A stretch of DNA of 48,798 nucleotides from Chlorobiota bacterium (GCA_016866305.1 VGMX01000018.1:1-48798), one strand, 5' to 3'. Shown: positions 19,259 to 29,463, numbered from the stretch's first letter. A program made the numbers and translations. The notes: generated by a model from the letters alone, not told the origin.

Positions 19259-19639
19259 ATGGAAATAGGTGTCGACATCGTTGCTCTCGAACGGATCAGA
19301 AATGCCTGGGAACGTTATGGAGATGCTTTTCTGCACCGATTTCTGACCGGTGCGGAGGCAGGCTACTGCCTCGGCAAAAAAGATCCCGTACCGTCCATCG
19401 CCGGGCGGTTTGCCGCAAAAGAGGCTCTGGTCAAGGCGCTCGGAACGGGAATTTCAGGCCGTGTGCACTGGAAAAGCTTCGAAATTCTCAACGATACCCG
19501 CGGAAAGCCGGTTGTCGGCATCTGCGGGGAGGATCTGGAGCATCTGAACGGCAGGCTCAAGGTATCGATCTCCCACGACCGGCATTCGGCGGTAGCCGTG
19601 GCGATAATGGAGTTAGGGATTGTGGGCGGTGGGCAGTGA
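19259..19639 (+). CDS. acpS: Holo-[acyl-carrier-protein] synthase
   Basis: AcpS moves the 4'-phosphopantetheine arm of CoA to acyl carrier protein. The 126-residue product has the two family motifs, MEIGVDIVALERI at the N-terminus (metal-binding Asp) and GRFAAKEALVKALGTGI in the middle, then VSISHDRHSAVAVAI. Six bases separate it from nadC, so it is expressed with it. Confidence 0.95.
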   Translation: MEIGVDIVALERIRNAWERYGDAFLHRFLTGAEAGYCLGKKDPVPSIAGRFAAKEALVKALGTGISGRVHWKSFEILNDTRGKPVVGICGEDLEHLNGRLKVSISHDRHSAVAVAIMELGIVGGGQ

Positions 19640-19758
19640 GCGGGTTCCCCAGTCCCGTTGGGACGGAAAATCGGGAGAATGGTGCATCCTTCAATATGGG
19701 GTTTTTTATTTTCCGGGCGGCTTTCATTTGATCCTTTTCATCCTTTTTCCGGAGACAA

Positions 19759-19786
19759 AAAAAGCGGAGGGGTTCCTCCGCTTTTT
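19759..19786. terminator. Bidirectional terminator between acpS and tig
   Basis: AAAGCGGAGG (19761-19770) and CCTCCGCTTT (19775-19784) flank a GGTT loop. An A run on the left and a T run on the right let it end both converging transcripts. Confidence 0.9.
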
Positions 19787-19809
19787 CTCATTGCCTGTCA
19801 TGTACTCTC

Positions 19810-21093
19810 TCAGCCCTTGTGCTCCGGGATCGGAGTGGGCTCTTCGGTGATGGTGACCTGGCTCTTGATGATGTCGTACACCTTGTCCTTGAGGATCGTG
19901 TCGGTAATGTAGTCCCTGAACTCGGTTGACATGTAGGTGCCGAGTACCTGCTCGCGGTCGGCCGAGGGGTTTCTATCGGCTTCCTTTTCGGCAAAGGCCT
20001 TGATGTCTTCGTCGGTTACGATGAGGTTGTTCGTTTCCGCGATTTTCTGGCTTATCAGAAGCCAGCGGGCATGCTTTTCGGCATTGGGCGCCATGGCCAG
20101 AGCGAACTGGCTGACGTCGAATCCTTTGGGGAAGTTACCGCCCATCTGCCGTTTCGCGTTCTCGACCAGCATGTTCGAGAAGGACGCGATCATGGCTTTC
20201 GGTGCAGGCACGGGATTTTCCTCGATAAGCCGTGCTGAAATAGATTCGAGCAGTTCGTCTTCCGATTTCATGGTGAAATGCTGCTCAAGCTGCAGGCGCA
20301 CGTCGCCGGTGAAGTCGGCGGCATTTTCGAACCGCTGGCCGGTGATCTCCTTCACCAGTTCGTCAGTGAGCTCGGGAAGCTCGAGGCGCTTGACCTCACT
20401 GATGGCGATGCGGTAGTGCTGCTCGGGGGTCTCCTCATCTTTCGGATCCGTTGCGACTGCGGCAATCTCTCCGGCTTTTTTCCCGACAAGGGCTTTGCGG
20501 AACGGGTTGTCTTCGGGCAGGTATTCAAGGTTGAAGTGGTGGTTCTCCATGGTGGAGCCCTCTTCGGCTTCACCATCGCTGTTCAGTCTGGTGACATCTC
20601 CGATGACCGTATCGGTTTCCGATGCGGCGCCCTCCACCGTAACGAGCGAGCCGTGGCCTTTGAGAATGAGATTGATCTCCCGCCGGACATCCTCATCGGT
20701 GATCGTGTAGCGCGGCTGGGTGAAGCTGTAGCCGTCAAAGCTTTTCAGCTCGAACTCAGGATGGATCTCGTAGGAGAGCTTTATTTTAAGCCGGCCGTCT
20801 TCGAAACTGAAATGATCGAGTGAAGCGCGGCTTGCCGGTTTGATGTTCTCTTCACCGGTAATGGCGGCAAAGTGCTTCGATGCCATTTTTTCGGCAATCG
20901 ATGCCTCGATTGCCGGACCGACAAGCTTTTTGAGCATGCCTGCCGGAACATGGCCTTTTCTGAATCCCTTGATCTGTACCGTTCTTTTTGCCTCTTCGAG
21001 TTCCTGATCGTATTCCGTTCCGAATTCTTCCGAGGAAAGGATTATTTCCAGTTCCTGTTCGGTATCACTGATTTTCGTAATGTTCTTTTGCAA
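19810..21093 (-). CDS. tig: Trigger factor, ribosome-associated chaperone and prolyl isomerase
   Basis: The TTG at 21093 gives 427 residues starting (M)[18 protein letters not shown], close to the usual ~430. A frame-open ATG at 21156 adds 21 residues that look non-native. The ribosome-binding signature is [12 protein letters not shown] (compare GFRxGKVP), near residue 47. A PPIase domain occupies the middle ([12 protein letters not shown], then [20 protein letters not shown]). The C-terminal chaperone arms follow. The protein binds nascent chains at the ribosome exit. It converges with acpS across a shared terminator. Confidence 0.93.
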   Translation of the reverse strand: MQKNITKISDTEQELEIILSSEEFGTEYDQELEEAKRTVQIKGFRKGHVPAGMLKKLVGPAIEASIAEKMASKHFAAITGEENIKPASRASLDHFSFEDGRLKIKLSYEIHPEFELKSFDGYSFTQPRYTITDEDVRREINLILKGHGSLVTVEGAASETDTVIGDVTRLNSDGEAEEGSTMENHHFNLEYLPEDNPFRKALVGKKAGEIAAVATDPKDEETPEQHYRIAISEVKRLELPELTDELVKEITGQRFENAADFTGDVRLQLEQHFTMKSEDELLESISARLIEENPVPAPKAMIASFSNMLVENAKRQMGGNFPKGFDVSQFALAMAPNAEKHARWLLISQKIAETNNLIVTDEDIKAFAEKEADRNPSADREQVLGTYMSTEFRDYITDTILKDKVYDIIKSQVTITEEPTPIPEHKG

Positions 21094-21190
21094 GGCTGTC
21101 TCGGTTTGTTGATGAGTATGATGGTCAAAAATAAAAGTCCATAAGATACAAAACAATCGCCGTATTTAAAACAGCGCACTCCGGAGCCCT

Positions 21191-22468
21191 CTACCGGGTC
21201 GGCTGGTATACCAGTGTCGAGAGCGGAACGTCATGCAGCTGCATGCGGGCAGCACCGGCGATATCCTCCGCGCTCACGGCTTCGATAGCGGCGGTTTTCT
21301 CCGCCAGCGGCACATGCCTTCCGAAATAGGAGAGGTCCGTTGCCAGGTGCGACATGCGGCGGGTCATTTTTTCCGTGCCCATCAGGAGCGAACCGAGCAG
21401 TTTCGATTTTGCCGAACGGAGCACCGCTTCCGAGGGTTCGGCAAGCTCCGGGCTCCTGAGCACCGAGTTGAGCACATCGAGTGTCTGAGCGGTTTTGTTG
21501 CCGTCGGTTCCGGCGTAGATGTTCATGACCGTGAGATCGTCGAAAAACGCAACCGAAGAGTAGGTGCTGTAGACAAGCGCGAGTTTTTCGCGCAGTTCAA
21601 GGTTCAGTATGGAGCTCATGCCGTTGCCGAGCAGGCTGTTGAACACCATGAGCGCATAGAAAGACGGATCGTGGCGGGCGATGAGGGTGCCGAGCACGAT
21701 CTGGGCCTGGTGTATCCGTTTCCTCTTTGTCCGGTTGAATGGCTTGCAGCGGTCGTGAAGGAACGGGGTTCTTGCCGGAGCCGGTCTGTTGGGCGCCGGG
21801 AATGCCGGGAAGCAGCGTTCAGCCAGCGTTACGATGTCGTGGTGGCGGATGTTGCCGGTTGCGGTGAGAAACATGTTTTCCGGCCGGTAGAAATCAGCCA
21901 TGAAGTCGGTGAGGTCGGTTGCCGAAAAGCTCTCGACGCTCTTTTCGGAGCCGAGGATCGGGCGCCCGAGAGGGTGGCGGTTGAAAAGAAGGCGGTCGAA
22001 ATCCTCGGAAACCAATTCTTCGGGTGTATCGTTCACGCTGCTGATCTCTTCCAGTACAACCTCTTTTTCCTTTTCAAGCTCTTCTGCGGGAAAGACCGGG
22101 TTGGTGACAAGGTCGGCCAGGAGGTCGAGAGAGGGTTCCGTGAACCGGTCGAGGCAGCGCAGGTAAATGCAGGTCTGTTCCTTGGTGGTCCAGGCGTCGA
22201 GATAGCCGCCGTTTCGTTCTATTCCTCCGGCGATTTCAATATAGTCCCGGTGTTTTGTGCCCTTGAAGAGCGCGTGTTCGAGAAAATGGGCAAGTCCATC
22301 TTTTCTGTCGGGGTCATCGCGCGATCCCGCCTCGATATGGATTCCCAGCGTGACACTGCGGACCCAGGGCACATGATCGGTCACCACACGAAGACCGCTC
22401 TCGAGGGTGGTTTCTTCGATTCCTTCCGGATAACATTCCGGTTTCTGTGCCTGATACGCTTCGGCCAT
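21191..22468 (-). CDS. M16-family zinc metallopeptidase
   Basis: This 425-residue protein has the inverted zinc motif HFLEH (H61, E64, H65). A downstream glutamate in KEKEVVLEEISSVND is the likely third ligand. NLELREKLALVYSTYS is the conserved substrate-clamp region of the second half. This places it with the processing-peptidase-like (PqqL/YmxG/MPP-beta) members that clear peptides. No signal peptide is visible, so it is probably cytoplasmic. The substrate is unknown. It lies just upstream of tig on the same strand, separated by about 100 bases. Confidence 0.9.
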   Translation of the reverse strand: MAEAYQAQKPECYPEGIEETTLESGLRVVTDHVPWVRSVTLGIHIEAGSRDDPDRKDGLAHFLEHALFKGTKHRDYIEIAGGIERNGGYLDAWTTKEQTCIYLRCLDRFTEPSLDLLADLVTNPVFPAEELEKEKEVVLEEISSVNDTPEELVSEDFDRLLFNRHPLGRPILGSEKSVESFSATDLTDFMADFYRPENMFLTATGNIRHHDIVTLAERCFPAFPAPNRPAPARTPFLHDRCKPFNRTKRKRIHQAQIVLGTLIARHDPSFYALMVFNSLLGNGMSSILNLELREKLALVYSTYSSVAFFDDLTVMNIYAGTDGNKTAQTLDVLNSVLRSPELAEPSEAVLRSAKSKLLGSLLMGTEKMTRRMSHLATDLSYFGRHVPLAEKTAAIEAVSAEDIAGAARMQLHDVPLSTLVYQPTR

Positions 22469-22629
22469 AGGGTGAAAAATTTATGAAGGTGATGGTTGGA
22501 ATTAAGCGCAATGTAGTTTTAATTCGTATTTTTATGAACAGACAACTCTTTGATATCGTTGCATCATTGCAGATCAAAGAGCCTGCCGGATTGCTTTCCG
22601 GCGGGACTGAACGATACGGTTCATTGTGA

Positions 22630-23619
22630 ATGGTCACGTCATCCATACTTGTTACCGGAGCAACCGGATATATTGGTTCCCAGGTGGTTCTGGAACTGCT
22701 CGAACGCCATGGCGATACAATCAGCCTGAAAGTACTGGCCAGGCCCTCTTCGGACTGTTCGTTCCTGTCCGGTCTTCCGGTCGATATCGTCAGGGCTGAC
22801 CTGCTTGACGTGCCATCCATGATCGAGGCGTTTGCCGGTGTCGATACGGTGTTTCACTGTGCCGGGCTTGTTTCCTATACAAAGCAATTCAGGAACCGGT
22901 TGTACGATGTCAATGTGATCGGTACGCGCCATGTGGTCAACGCATGCCTTTTCCATGGAGTGCGCAGGCTGGTCATGACCAGCTCGATCGCCGCGGTGGG
23001 CAATTCCGATGACGGCACTCCGGCTACCGAATCGGCAGCATTCAGGGAGTGGCAGCGCCGGAACGGATATATGGAGGCGAAGCACCTGGCCGAGCTGGAA
23101 GCGCTGCGCGGTGCTGCTGAAGGTCTCGATACCGTCCTGCTGAATCCGGGCGTGGTGATCGGGGTCGACAGAAAAAACAGTGCATCGGTGAGCTCGTCGA
23201 ACGTGGTGCTCCGGATGATCTACCAGGGCAGGGTCCCCGTGTACCCTTCCGGCAGTACCGGTTTCGTGGATGTGCGCGACGTTGCCGCAGCGCATGTTGA
23301 GGCATGGCGGAAAGGTCATGCCGGGAGCAGGTATATCATCGTCGGGCACAATCGCTCCTTCGCCGAACTGTTCGATGCGGTGCGGCGTCTTCCGGGAAGT
23401 TCCGCAAGGCAGATTCGCCGTCTTCCTTCGTCGGCATTGCTGCTTGCCGGAATCGGAGGCGAGATCTGGTCGCTGCTGCTCAACCGCCCGACCTTCATCA
23501 GTCTTGAAAGCAGCGGGATGTCGGCTCAAAGGCTTGTGTACAGCAACAGTCGTTCGGTTCAGGAACTGGGCATGACCTACCGTTCCCTCGAACAGAGCAT
23601 CGAGAGCGCTGTGGCTTGA
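22630..23619 (+). CDS. NAD(P)-dependent epimerase/dehydratase (extended SDR, dihydroflavonol-reductase-like)
   Basis: The 329-residue product has ILVTGATGYIGSQVVLELL for cofactor binding, a catalytic YMEAK (Y147, K151) and serines in VMTSSIAAVG (S118/S119). NPGVVIGVDRKNS and FVDVRDVAAAHVEAW are typical of the DFR/cinnamoyl-CoA-reductase-like branch. A hydrophobic patch near residue 280 (LPSSALLLAGIGGEIWSLLL) may contact membrane. It resembles the SDR at 4276 in layout but not in detail. It is 39 bases upstream of recA. The substrate is unknown. Confidence 0.83.
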   Translation: MVTSSILVTGATGYIGSQVVLELLERHGDTISLKVLARPSSDCSFLSGLPVDIVRADLLDVPSMIEAFAGVDTVFHCAGLVSYTKQFRNRLYDVNVIGTRHVVNACLFHGVRRLVMTSSIAAVGNSDDGTPATESAAFREWQRRNGYMEAKHLAELEALRGAAEGLDTVLLNPGVVIGVDRKNSASVSSSNVVLRMIYQGRVPVYPSGSTGFVDVRDVAAAHVEAWRKGHAGSRYIIVGHNRSFAELFDAVRRLPGSSARQIRRLPSSALLLAGIGGEIWSLLLNRPTFISLESSGMSAQRLVYSNSRSVQELGMTYRSLEQSIESAVA

Positions 23620-23658
23620 TTTCAGCAGTTTCACTTAACTCTTATGACGGCATGACAT

Positions 23659-24705
23659 ATGGACAACATGAATAGAGAAAATGCATCCGAAGGGATCGAT
23701 CCGGCAAAACTCAAGCAGCTCAATCTTGCGGTCGATGCTCTTGAAAAACAGTTTGGAAAGGGGACCATCATGCGCATGGGCGACGGGTCGGCCGTCCTGC
23801 AGATCCAGGCCATTCCCACCGGTTCGATGACGCTCGATTTCGCGCTCGGCGTGGGCGGGTTGCCCAGAGGCAGGGTTACGGAAATCTACGGTCCTGAATC
23901 GTCCGGCAAGACCACCCTCGCGCTGCATGTGATCGCCGAGGCGCAGAAAGAGGGAGGAATCGCCGCCATTGTCGATGCTGAACATGCTTTCGATCCCGTC
24001 TATGCCCGCAAACTCGGAGTGGACATCAATGCGCTGCTTATCAGCCAGCCTGAGTCGGGAGAGCAGGCGCTGAGCATCGTTGAAACGCTTGTGCGCAGCG
24101 GTGCGGTGGATGTGGTGGTTGTGGATTCCGTGGCGGCTCTCGTCCCGCAGGCCGAGCTGGAAGGTGAAATGGGCGACAGCGTGGTGGGCCTGCAGGCCCG
24201 TCTCATGAGTCAGGCGCTCCGCAAGCTGACCGGTGCGATTTCCAAGTCGAGCACGGTCTGCATTTTCATCAACCAGCTTCGCGACAAGATCGGCGTGATG
24301 TACGGTTCGCCTGAAACCACTACCGGAGGCAAGGCCCTGAAGTTCTATTCGTCGGTGCGTCTGGATATCCGCAAGATAGCCCAGATCAAGGACGGCGACG
24401 AGATTGTCGGCAACCGCACCAAGGTCAAGGTTGTCAAGAACAAGGTTGCTCCGCCCTTCAAGAGCGCGGAGTTCGATATCCTGTACGGTGAGGGCATTTC
24501 GGTGCTTGGCGAGCTGATCGATCTGGCTGTGGAGTTCGGCGTGGTGAAAAAGTCGGGATCCTGGTTCAGTTTCGGCCAGGACAAGCTCGGGCAGGGTCGG
24601 GAATCGGTGAAGAAGGCGCTTCGGGAGGATCACTCGCTGTATCAGCAGATTTATGTGCAGGTGAAGGAGCTTATGACCGGAACGGCTGAAATCATCAACG
24701 GCTGA
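23659..24705 (+). CDS. recA: Recombinase A
   Basis: The 348-residue DNA-repair recombinase has Walker A GPESSGKT (78-85), Walker [11 protein letters not shown], the L1 region [20 protein letters not shown], and [20 protein letters not shown] (L2). I see no inverted SOS-box-like site in the short upstream spacer. It is followed after two bases by a tRNA-dihydrouridine synthase gene, so the two are surely co-transcribed. Confidence 0.98.
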   Translation: MDNMNRENASEGIDPAKLKQLNLAVDALEKQFGKGTIMRMGDGSAVLQIQAIPTGSMTLDFALGVGGLPRGRVTEIYGPESSGKTTLALHVIAEAQKEGGIAAIVDAEHAFDPVYARKLGVDINALLISQPESGEQALSIVETLVRSGAVDVVVVDSVAALVPQAELEGEMGDSVVGLQARLMSQALRKLTGAISKSSTVCIFINQLRDKIGVMYGSPETTTGGKALKFYSSVRLDIRKIAQIKDGDEIVGNRTKVKVVKNKVAPPFKSAEFDILYGEGISVLGELIDLAVEFGVVKKSGSWFSFGQDKLGQGRESVKKALREDHSLYQQIYVQVKELMTGTAEIING

Positions 24706-24707
24706 CG

Positions 24708-25751
24708 ATGAAGATCGGTTTGACAGACATAGACCGCCCCGTCATTCTTGCCCCGATGGAGGATGTAACCGACCGGGCTTTCCGGCAGCTCTGCAAGCGC
24801 TGGGGTGCGGATATCGTCTATACGGAGTTCATCAGCGCCGAAGCGCTTCGCCGGGGGGTTGAAAAGACCGTGCGCAAGCTTCGGGTGGACGCCGTAGAGC
24901 GGCCTGTAGCCGTGCAGATTTTCGGCAGCACCGTCGATTCGATGATCGAGGCGGCTGCGGTGGCCGAAACCTACAGTCCGGATTTTCTCGACATCAATTT
25001 CGGTTGTCCTACCAGGAAGGTTGCCGGCAAGGGTGCCGGTGCGGCACTGCTTCGCGAGCCTGAGAAGATGCAGGCCATCGCCGAAGCGGTCGTCAGGCGT
25101 GTCGGCATTCCTGTTACGGCCAAGACCCGGATCGGGTGGGATCACGATTCCATCAATATTGTCGAGGTACTGCACCGTCTTGAGGACGCCGGCATCCAGG
25201 CGCTCGCCATCCACGGGCGCACCCGAAGTGACATGTACAAGGAACGTGCCGACTGGGGCCGGATTGCCGAGGCGAAGCGGCATGCCGCAATTCCGGTCAT
25301 CGCAAACGGCGATATCTGGTCGGCTGAGGACGCTCTGGCCATGTTCTCCCAGACCGGGGCCGACGGTATTATGATCGGCAGGGGAGCGATCGGAAACCCG
25401 TTTATCTTCAGCCAGGCGAAGCATCTCCTGAAAACCGGCGTTCCGGCGCCTGCCGTGGGTTTCCGGGAACGGATCCATGCCGCCATCGACCATCTGAGGC
25501 TTTCGGTCGAGTACAAGGGCGGAAAATACGGCAATCTTGAAATGCGCCGGCACTATGCCACCTATCTGAAAGGGTTGCCGAAAGTCTCGCATGTGCGCAA
25601 CAAGCTGGTGCGTGAAGAGAGCTGGGAGCAGGCTGTCGAGATTCTGCTTGCCTATGAAGCCGAGTGCGAAGGGTATGCAAGAGAGGGGCGCATCAGGGAG
25701 TATGCGGAGTACCTCAACGACCATTCGGAAAAACTTGTTTTGAATTATTAA
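24708..25751 (+). CDS. dusB: tRNA-dihydrouridine synthase
   Basis: This flavoenzyme reduces uridines in the tRNA D-loop. The 347-residue protein has ILAPMEDVTDRAFR (FMN-binding start), the catalytic cysteine in DINFGCPTRKVAGKGAGAAL (C100), AIHGRTRSDMYKERADW, and the FMN-phosphate loop PVIANGDIWS with IMIGRGAIGNP. These match the DusB type most closely, but the exact Dus class is a judgement from motifs. It starts two bases after the recA stop. Confidence 0.92.
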   Translation: MKIGLTDIDRPVILAPMEDVTDRAFRQLCKRWGADIVYTEFISAEALRRGVEKTVRKLRVDAVERPVAVQIFGSTVDSMIEAAAVAETYSPDFLDINFGCPTRKVAGKGAGAALLREPEKMQAIAEAVVRRVGIPVTAKTRIGWDHDSINIVEVLHRLEDAGIQALAIHGRTRSDMYKERADWGRIAEAKRHAAIPVIANGDIWSAEDALAMFSQTGADGIMIGRGAIGNPFIFSQAKHLLKTGVPAPAVGFRERIHAAIDHLRLSVEYKGGKYGNLEMRRHYATYLKGLPKVSHVRNKLVREESWEQAVEILLAYEAECEGYAREGRIREYAEYLNDHSEKLVLNY

Positions 25752-25770
25752 AGAACCTTTCTATCCACGT

Positions 25771-26793
25771 ATGAGCAGTTCAGATTCCCGTTACCGTGTG
25801 GCGGTGCTTGGCGCCACCGGACTTGTCGGCCGCACCATGATCCAGGTCCTCGAGGAGAGGGATTTTCCCGTCAGCGAACTGGTGCCGCTCGCCTCACCGA
25901 GAAGCGCGGGGCAGATTGTCCGGTTCAGGGGCCGCGAGTTCGTTACCGCGGTACCTTCGGAAGCCATTTTCCGTAATGTCGATATCGCGCTTTTTTCGGC
26001 AGGCGCGACGGCAAGCAAGGAGTGGGCGCCCATCGCCGCCGCTGCCGGAGCCATCGTGATCGACAACTCCTCGGCCTTCCGCATGGACCCTTCCGTTCCG
26101 CTGGTCGTGCCGGAAGTAAACCCCAGGGCCATTTTCAGGGCGGACGGAACGCCGGAAAGCATCATCGCCAATCCCAACTGCTCGACCATCCAGATGGTGG
26201 TGGTGCTCAAACCGCTGCATGACCGCTATCGGGTTCGCCGTGTGGTGGTTTCGACCTACCAGTCGGTGACCGGAAAGGGCAAGGCGGGCAGGGATGCGCT
26301 TGAAAGCGAGCTTGCCGGAGAGGTTCCGGAGCAGTTCACGCACTTCCACCAGATTGCCTTCAACGCCGTACCCCAGATCGACGTGTTCACCGATAACGGC
26401 TATACCAAGGAGGAGATGAAGATGGTGAACGAAACCCGCAAGATCATGGGGGATGACGCCATGTCGGTTTCACCTACTACGGTGCGCATTCCGGTGTATG
26501 GCGGTCACGGGGAATCACTGAACATCGAGTTCGAGGAGGAATTCGATATCGACGAGGTGCGATCCATCCTTGCTTCGGCTCCGGGTGTGATTCTGCAGGA
26601 CGACCCTTCCGCCAGAATCTACCCCATGCCGCTTACCTCGTACGAGCGTGACGAAGTGTTTGCCGGCAGGATCCGCCGGGATTACTGGAACCCGAAGACC
26701 CTGAACATGTGGATCGTTGCCGACAACCTGAGAAAAGGCGCCGCCACGAACGCTGTGCAGATCGCCGAGGTGATCGCCTCCGGGTGCCTCTGA
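25771..26793 (+). CDS. asd: Aspartate-semialdehyde dehydrogenase
   Basis: Asd reduces aspartyl phosphate to the semialdehyde, the branch point to lysine, threonine, methionine and diaminopimelate. The 340-residue protein has VAVLGATGLVGRTMIQVLEE, the active-site cysteine in NPNCSTIQM (C137), TYQSVTGKGKAG, and the histidine in RIPVYGGHGESL. It follows dusB by 19 bases and is probably in the recA transcript. Confidence 0.97.
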   Translation: MSSSDSRYRVAVLGATGLVGRTMIQVLEERDFPVSELVPLASPRSAGQIVRFRGREFVTAVPSEAIFRNVDIALFSAGATASKEWAPIAAAAGAIVIDNSSAFRMDPSVPLVVPEVNPRAIFRADGTPESIIANPNCSTIQMVVVLKPLHDRYRVRRVVVSTYQSVTGKGKAGRDALESELAGEVPEQFTHFHQIAFNAVPQIDVFTDNGYTKEEMKMVNETRKIMGDDAMSVSPTTVRIPVYGGHGESLNIEFEEEFDIDEVRSILASAPGVILQDDPSARIYPMPLTSYERDEVFAGRIRRDYWNPKTLNMWIVADNLRKGAATNAVQIAEVIASGCL

Positions 26794-26877
26794 CCGGGGT
26801 TTGACGGGAGGCTTGCCCGGGAGGTTTTCCCCGTTCAGCAGGGACGGCATGTCACCAGAATCGGGGCGCTGCCTCAT

Positions 26878-27738
26878 TCAGTTTTCGAGAGTCATCAGCG
26901 CGGTGCTGATGGCTTTGGCTGCCGTTGCCGACCGGCAGCCGCGACGTTCGCGCCCGGCTACCTCAACCCGTTCGGGAATGGAGGAAGTCGCGAGCCTGCA
27001 TGAGGTTTCTTTTTCAAGCAGGGCGGTCATCGCCTTGTCAGCCAGTTTTCCGGATACCGTGATGACGCTCCGGCGGGTTGCCTGGGAGCCCTGCAGTTCG
27101 TGAATGGCGAAATATTCAGCTTCCTTGCGTTCCGTGATCCGGCGGCAGTTGAAATATTCCAGCCGTCCGTTTTTTGCTGCAATAAGCACGACATGGCTTT
27201 TTTCAAGATCGAGAAAAACGGTTGTTTCCCCCGTGCTTACGGAGCGGTGAACCGTCGGAAGCAGCGGTGAGCCGAAAAAATGAAGAGGATGACGCTCGGC
27301 GAACTTTTCGGCGAGGGTTTTGAACGGTTCGGCCCGGTAGAAAAGCACGAGATGTTTTTCAAGGAGATCCCTGGTGCCGGAAACGGTATATGCTGCATGG
27401 TCGTGCAGATATTCCCCGGGACGGGTGAGAAAATGCGCTGCTTCGATGCGGCACTGTTCGGCACAGGTTTCCGCAGGGGCATCGCCGGGGAAATAGGCGT
27501 TCAGCGGCAGATAACTGTCGGGGCAGCAACAGATCGCCAGAGCGTCTCCGCGCCATTCGTCGGTAAGGGAGAGCATTTTTTTGAGAACCACGGACTGTTT
27601 TTTTCCTTCGAGACCCTTGCTGCCGAGAGCGAGTGTTCTGCATGCCGTGACAATGTATCCTCCGGAACCGGAAGTTTTTATCCGTACGAGGGAGCTTTCT
27701 TCATTGCCGATCGCACAGGCCAGGAGACTTTTACTCAT
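26878..27738 (-). CDS. Uncharacterised protein, possibly DUF3822-type actin-fold
   Basis: I recognise no firm family for this 286-residue protein. It has a two-part pattern: MSKSLLACAIGNEESSLVRI at the N-terminus, and TTVFLDLEKSHVVLIAAKNG near the middle with YFNCRRITERKEAEYFAIHE, then SVITVSGKLADKAMTALLEK. Strand-turn-strand segments in both halves resemble the actin-like fold of DUF3822/PilM-type proteins, but the nucleotide motifs are weak. The start codon directly abuts the stop of the upstream HhH gene (TAA then ATG), so the two genes are translationally linked. It has no signal peptide. Confidence 0.55.
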   Translation of the reverse strand: MSKSLLACAIGNEESSLVRIKTSGSGGYIVTACRTLALGSKGLEGKKQSVVLKKMLSLTDEWRGDALAICCCPDSYLPLNAYFPGDAPAETCAEQCRIEAAHFLTRPGEYLHDHAAYTVSGTRDLLEKHLVLFYRAEPFKTLAEKFAERHPLHFFGSPLLPTVHRSVSTGETTVFLDLEKSHVVLIAAKNGRLEYFNCRRITERKEAEYFAIHELQGSQATRRSVITVSGKLADKAMTALLEKETSCRLATSSIPERVEVAGRERRGCRSATAAKAISTALMTLEN

Positions 27739-28296
27739 TTACTCAAGCGTCAGATACTTTTTAAGGACTTCCAGTTTTTTCTCTCCGATTCCTTTTACTT
27801 CCAGAAGATCTTCGTGTCGTTCGATCCGTCCGCCTTTCGATGCCCTGAAAGCTACAAGCCGTTTTGCCATGACCGGTCCGACACCGGGAATCTGCTGCAA
27901 CTGTTTTTCCGTGGCTTTATTGAAGCCAAGAGTTCCGTTGAATGTTTTTTTCCCCGAGCGGCCTGCGGTTGTTCTTTTTTCGTGGACAGGTGCTTCTTCC
28001 GTGCCGAAATCTCCGGCACGGAAGGCTTCGTCGGTATCGTGATCACGCCCGGGTGTTCCGGCGGTTTCTTCCGAAGGTATCGCGGCAAAAGCCGACACTG
28101 AGGCAAGCAGGCTGTCGGCAATTTTTTCGGAGAACCGCTCACGCTCTCTTTCCTTTACGAGGGCATCGGCATCTCGTGCCGAATGAAAATTCCTGACAAT
28201 CCCGCCAAGCAGGAGGAATGCCACCAGCAGTGAGATAACCGATATTTCAGCTCTTGTCAGGCTCAGCCTGACAGCAAGCCTGTCAAGGGGGTTCAT
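27739..28296 (-). CDS. Membrane-anchored helix-hairpin-helix protein (ComEA-like)
   Basis: The 185-residue product has one transmembrane helix at about 18-36 (ISVISLLVAFLLLGGIV), an acidic/basic linker, and a C-terminal double helix-hairpin-helix from about 125 (FNKATEKQLQQIPGVGPVMA, then DLLEVKGIGEKKLEVLKKYL). The layout matches ComEA-type DNA receptors of natural transformation, which bind double-stranded DNA outside the inner membrane. No other competence gene lies in the window, so a role in DNA uptake is inference. The stop codon abuts the start of the next gene. Confidence 0.85.
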   Translation of the reverse strand: MNPLDRLAVRLSLTRAEISVISLLVAFLLLGGIVRNFHSARDADALVKERERERFSEKIADSLLASVSAFAAIPSEETAGTPGRDHDTDEAFRAGDFGTEEAPVHEKRTTAGRSGKKTFNGTLGFNKATEKQLQQIPGVGPVMAKRLVAFRASKGGRIERHEDLLEVKGIGEKKLEVLKKYLTLE

Positions 28297-28317
28297 GATT
28301 CCCGAAAGGGGTTTGCT

Positions 28318-29463
28318 TCAGATAAAGATGCGCTTCACCCTGCCCGATACCGAACAGAGCACCTCATAACTGATACTTCCGGTACTGTATGCAATGTCGT
28401 TGGCTGATGGGCCTTCCCACCCGAACAATATAGCGTTATCGCCGGTTTTTACATCACAATCATCTCCGAGATCGACCATGATCTGGTCCATGGTGACGGT
28501 CCCGACCTGAGAAAAGGCTTTTCCTTTGATGACAACCGTTCCCCGGTTGGAAAGTGTTCTCGGATATCCGTCGGCATATCCCGCTGCAACGGTGGCTATC
28601 CTGCGGGTGCCTGGTGCTGTCCAGGTGCGGTTGTAACTGACCGGGGTTCCTGCAGTAACGGTTTTGATGAAAATCACCCTTGCTTCGACCTGCATGACCG
28701 GGGTCACCTCGACGGGAGAGCGCATGGCCGGATCCGGCAGATAGCCGTACAGCAGGATGCCCGGGCGAACCATGTCGAACCAGGAGTCCCTGCGGCAGAG
28801 AATGGCCCCGCTGCTGGCGGCGTGTTTGCAGATTGTCCGTCCGCTTTCCGATTCGTAGGCACTGACCAGTTCCCGGAACCGGTCGAGCTGCAACGAGGTG
28901 TACCCGTCGGGTTTCGATCCTTCGGCGAAATGGGTGTAGATGCCTTTCATCTCGAGATGAGCTGACCTGTCGATGGCCCGGAGCAGCTCCATGGTTTCAG
29001 CGGGAAGGAGGCCGAGTCGCCCCATGCCGGTATCGACCTTTACCTGCACGGCGAGTTTCGTGCCGCAGGCCGCGGCGCGTTTTTCGGCGGCACGGAGCAT
29101 GTCGAAACTACAGATTGTCATTTCAATGCCGTACTGCAGGTAAGCGTCGATCTGCTGCACGAGGGGTGAGGAAAATGCAAGAATTGATGCGTTTTTTTTC
29201 AGGCCGCCTCCGGTTTTCAGTGCGACAGCCTCCTGGATGTTTGCCACGCCGAAATCGCTTGTTCCTGCGGCTTCGAGTGCACCGGCTATCCGGTCGGCGC
29301 CGTGTCCATAGGCATTGGCCTTGACGATGCCCATGATGCGGACGCCCTTTCCGGTCCATTGCCGTATGGCTCGGATATTCCTGTCGAGGTGTGATAATGC
29401 TATGCGTGCCTCCGCCATTGGAAGGGGTGCAACATCTGTCATGGATTGTCGGTTCTGCTTCAT
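28318..29463 (-). CDS. alr: Alanine racemase
   Basis: Alr makes D-alanine for peptidoglycan. From ATG 29463 the protein has 381 residues; ATG 29442 would give 374. Upstream in-frame ATGs add a non-homologous stretch. The PLP lysine sits in GIVKANAYGHG, the catalytic tyrosine in VAAGYADGYPR or the nearby SYNRTW, and the barrel carries QVKVDTGMGRLG, HAASSGAILC and VRPGILLYGY. The second catalytic region GTVTMDQIMVDLG is present. It lies 21 bases behind the start side of the HhH gene in the same direction. Confidence 0.94.
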   Translation of the reverse strand: MKQNRQSMTDVAPLPMAEARIALSHLDRNIRAIRQWTGKGVRIMGIVKANAYGHGADRIAGALEAAGTSDFGVANIQEAVALKTGGGLKKNASILAFSSPLVQQIDAYLQYGIEMTICSFDMLRAAEKRAAACGTKLAVQVKVDTGMGRLGLLPAETMELLRAIDRSAHLEMKGIYTHFAEGSKPDGYTSLQLDRFRELVSAYESESGRTICKHAASSGAILCRRDSWFDMVRPGILLYGYLPDPAMRSPVEVTPVMQVEARVIFIKTVTAGTPVSYNRTWTAPGTRRIATVAAGYADGYPRTLSNRGTVVIKGKAFSQVGTVTMDQIMVDLGDDCDVKTGDNAILFGWEGPSANDIAYSTGSISYEVLCSVSGRVKRIFI

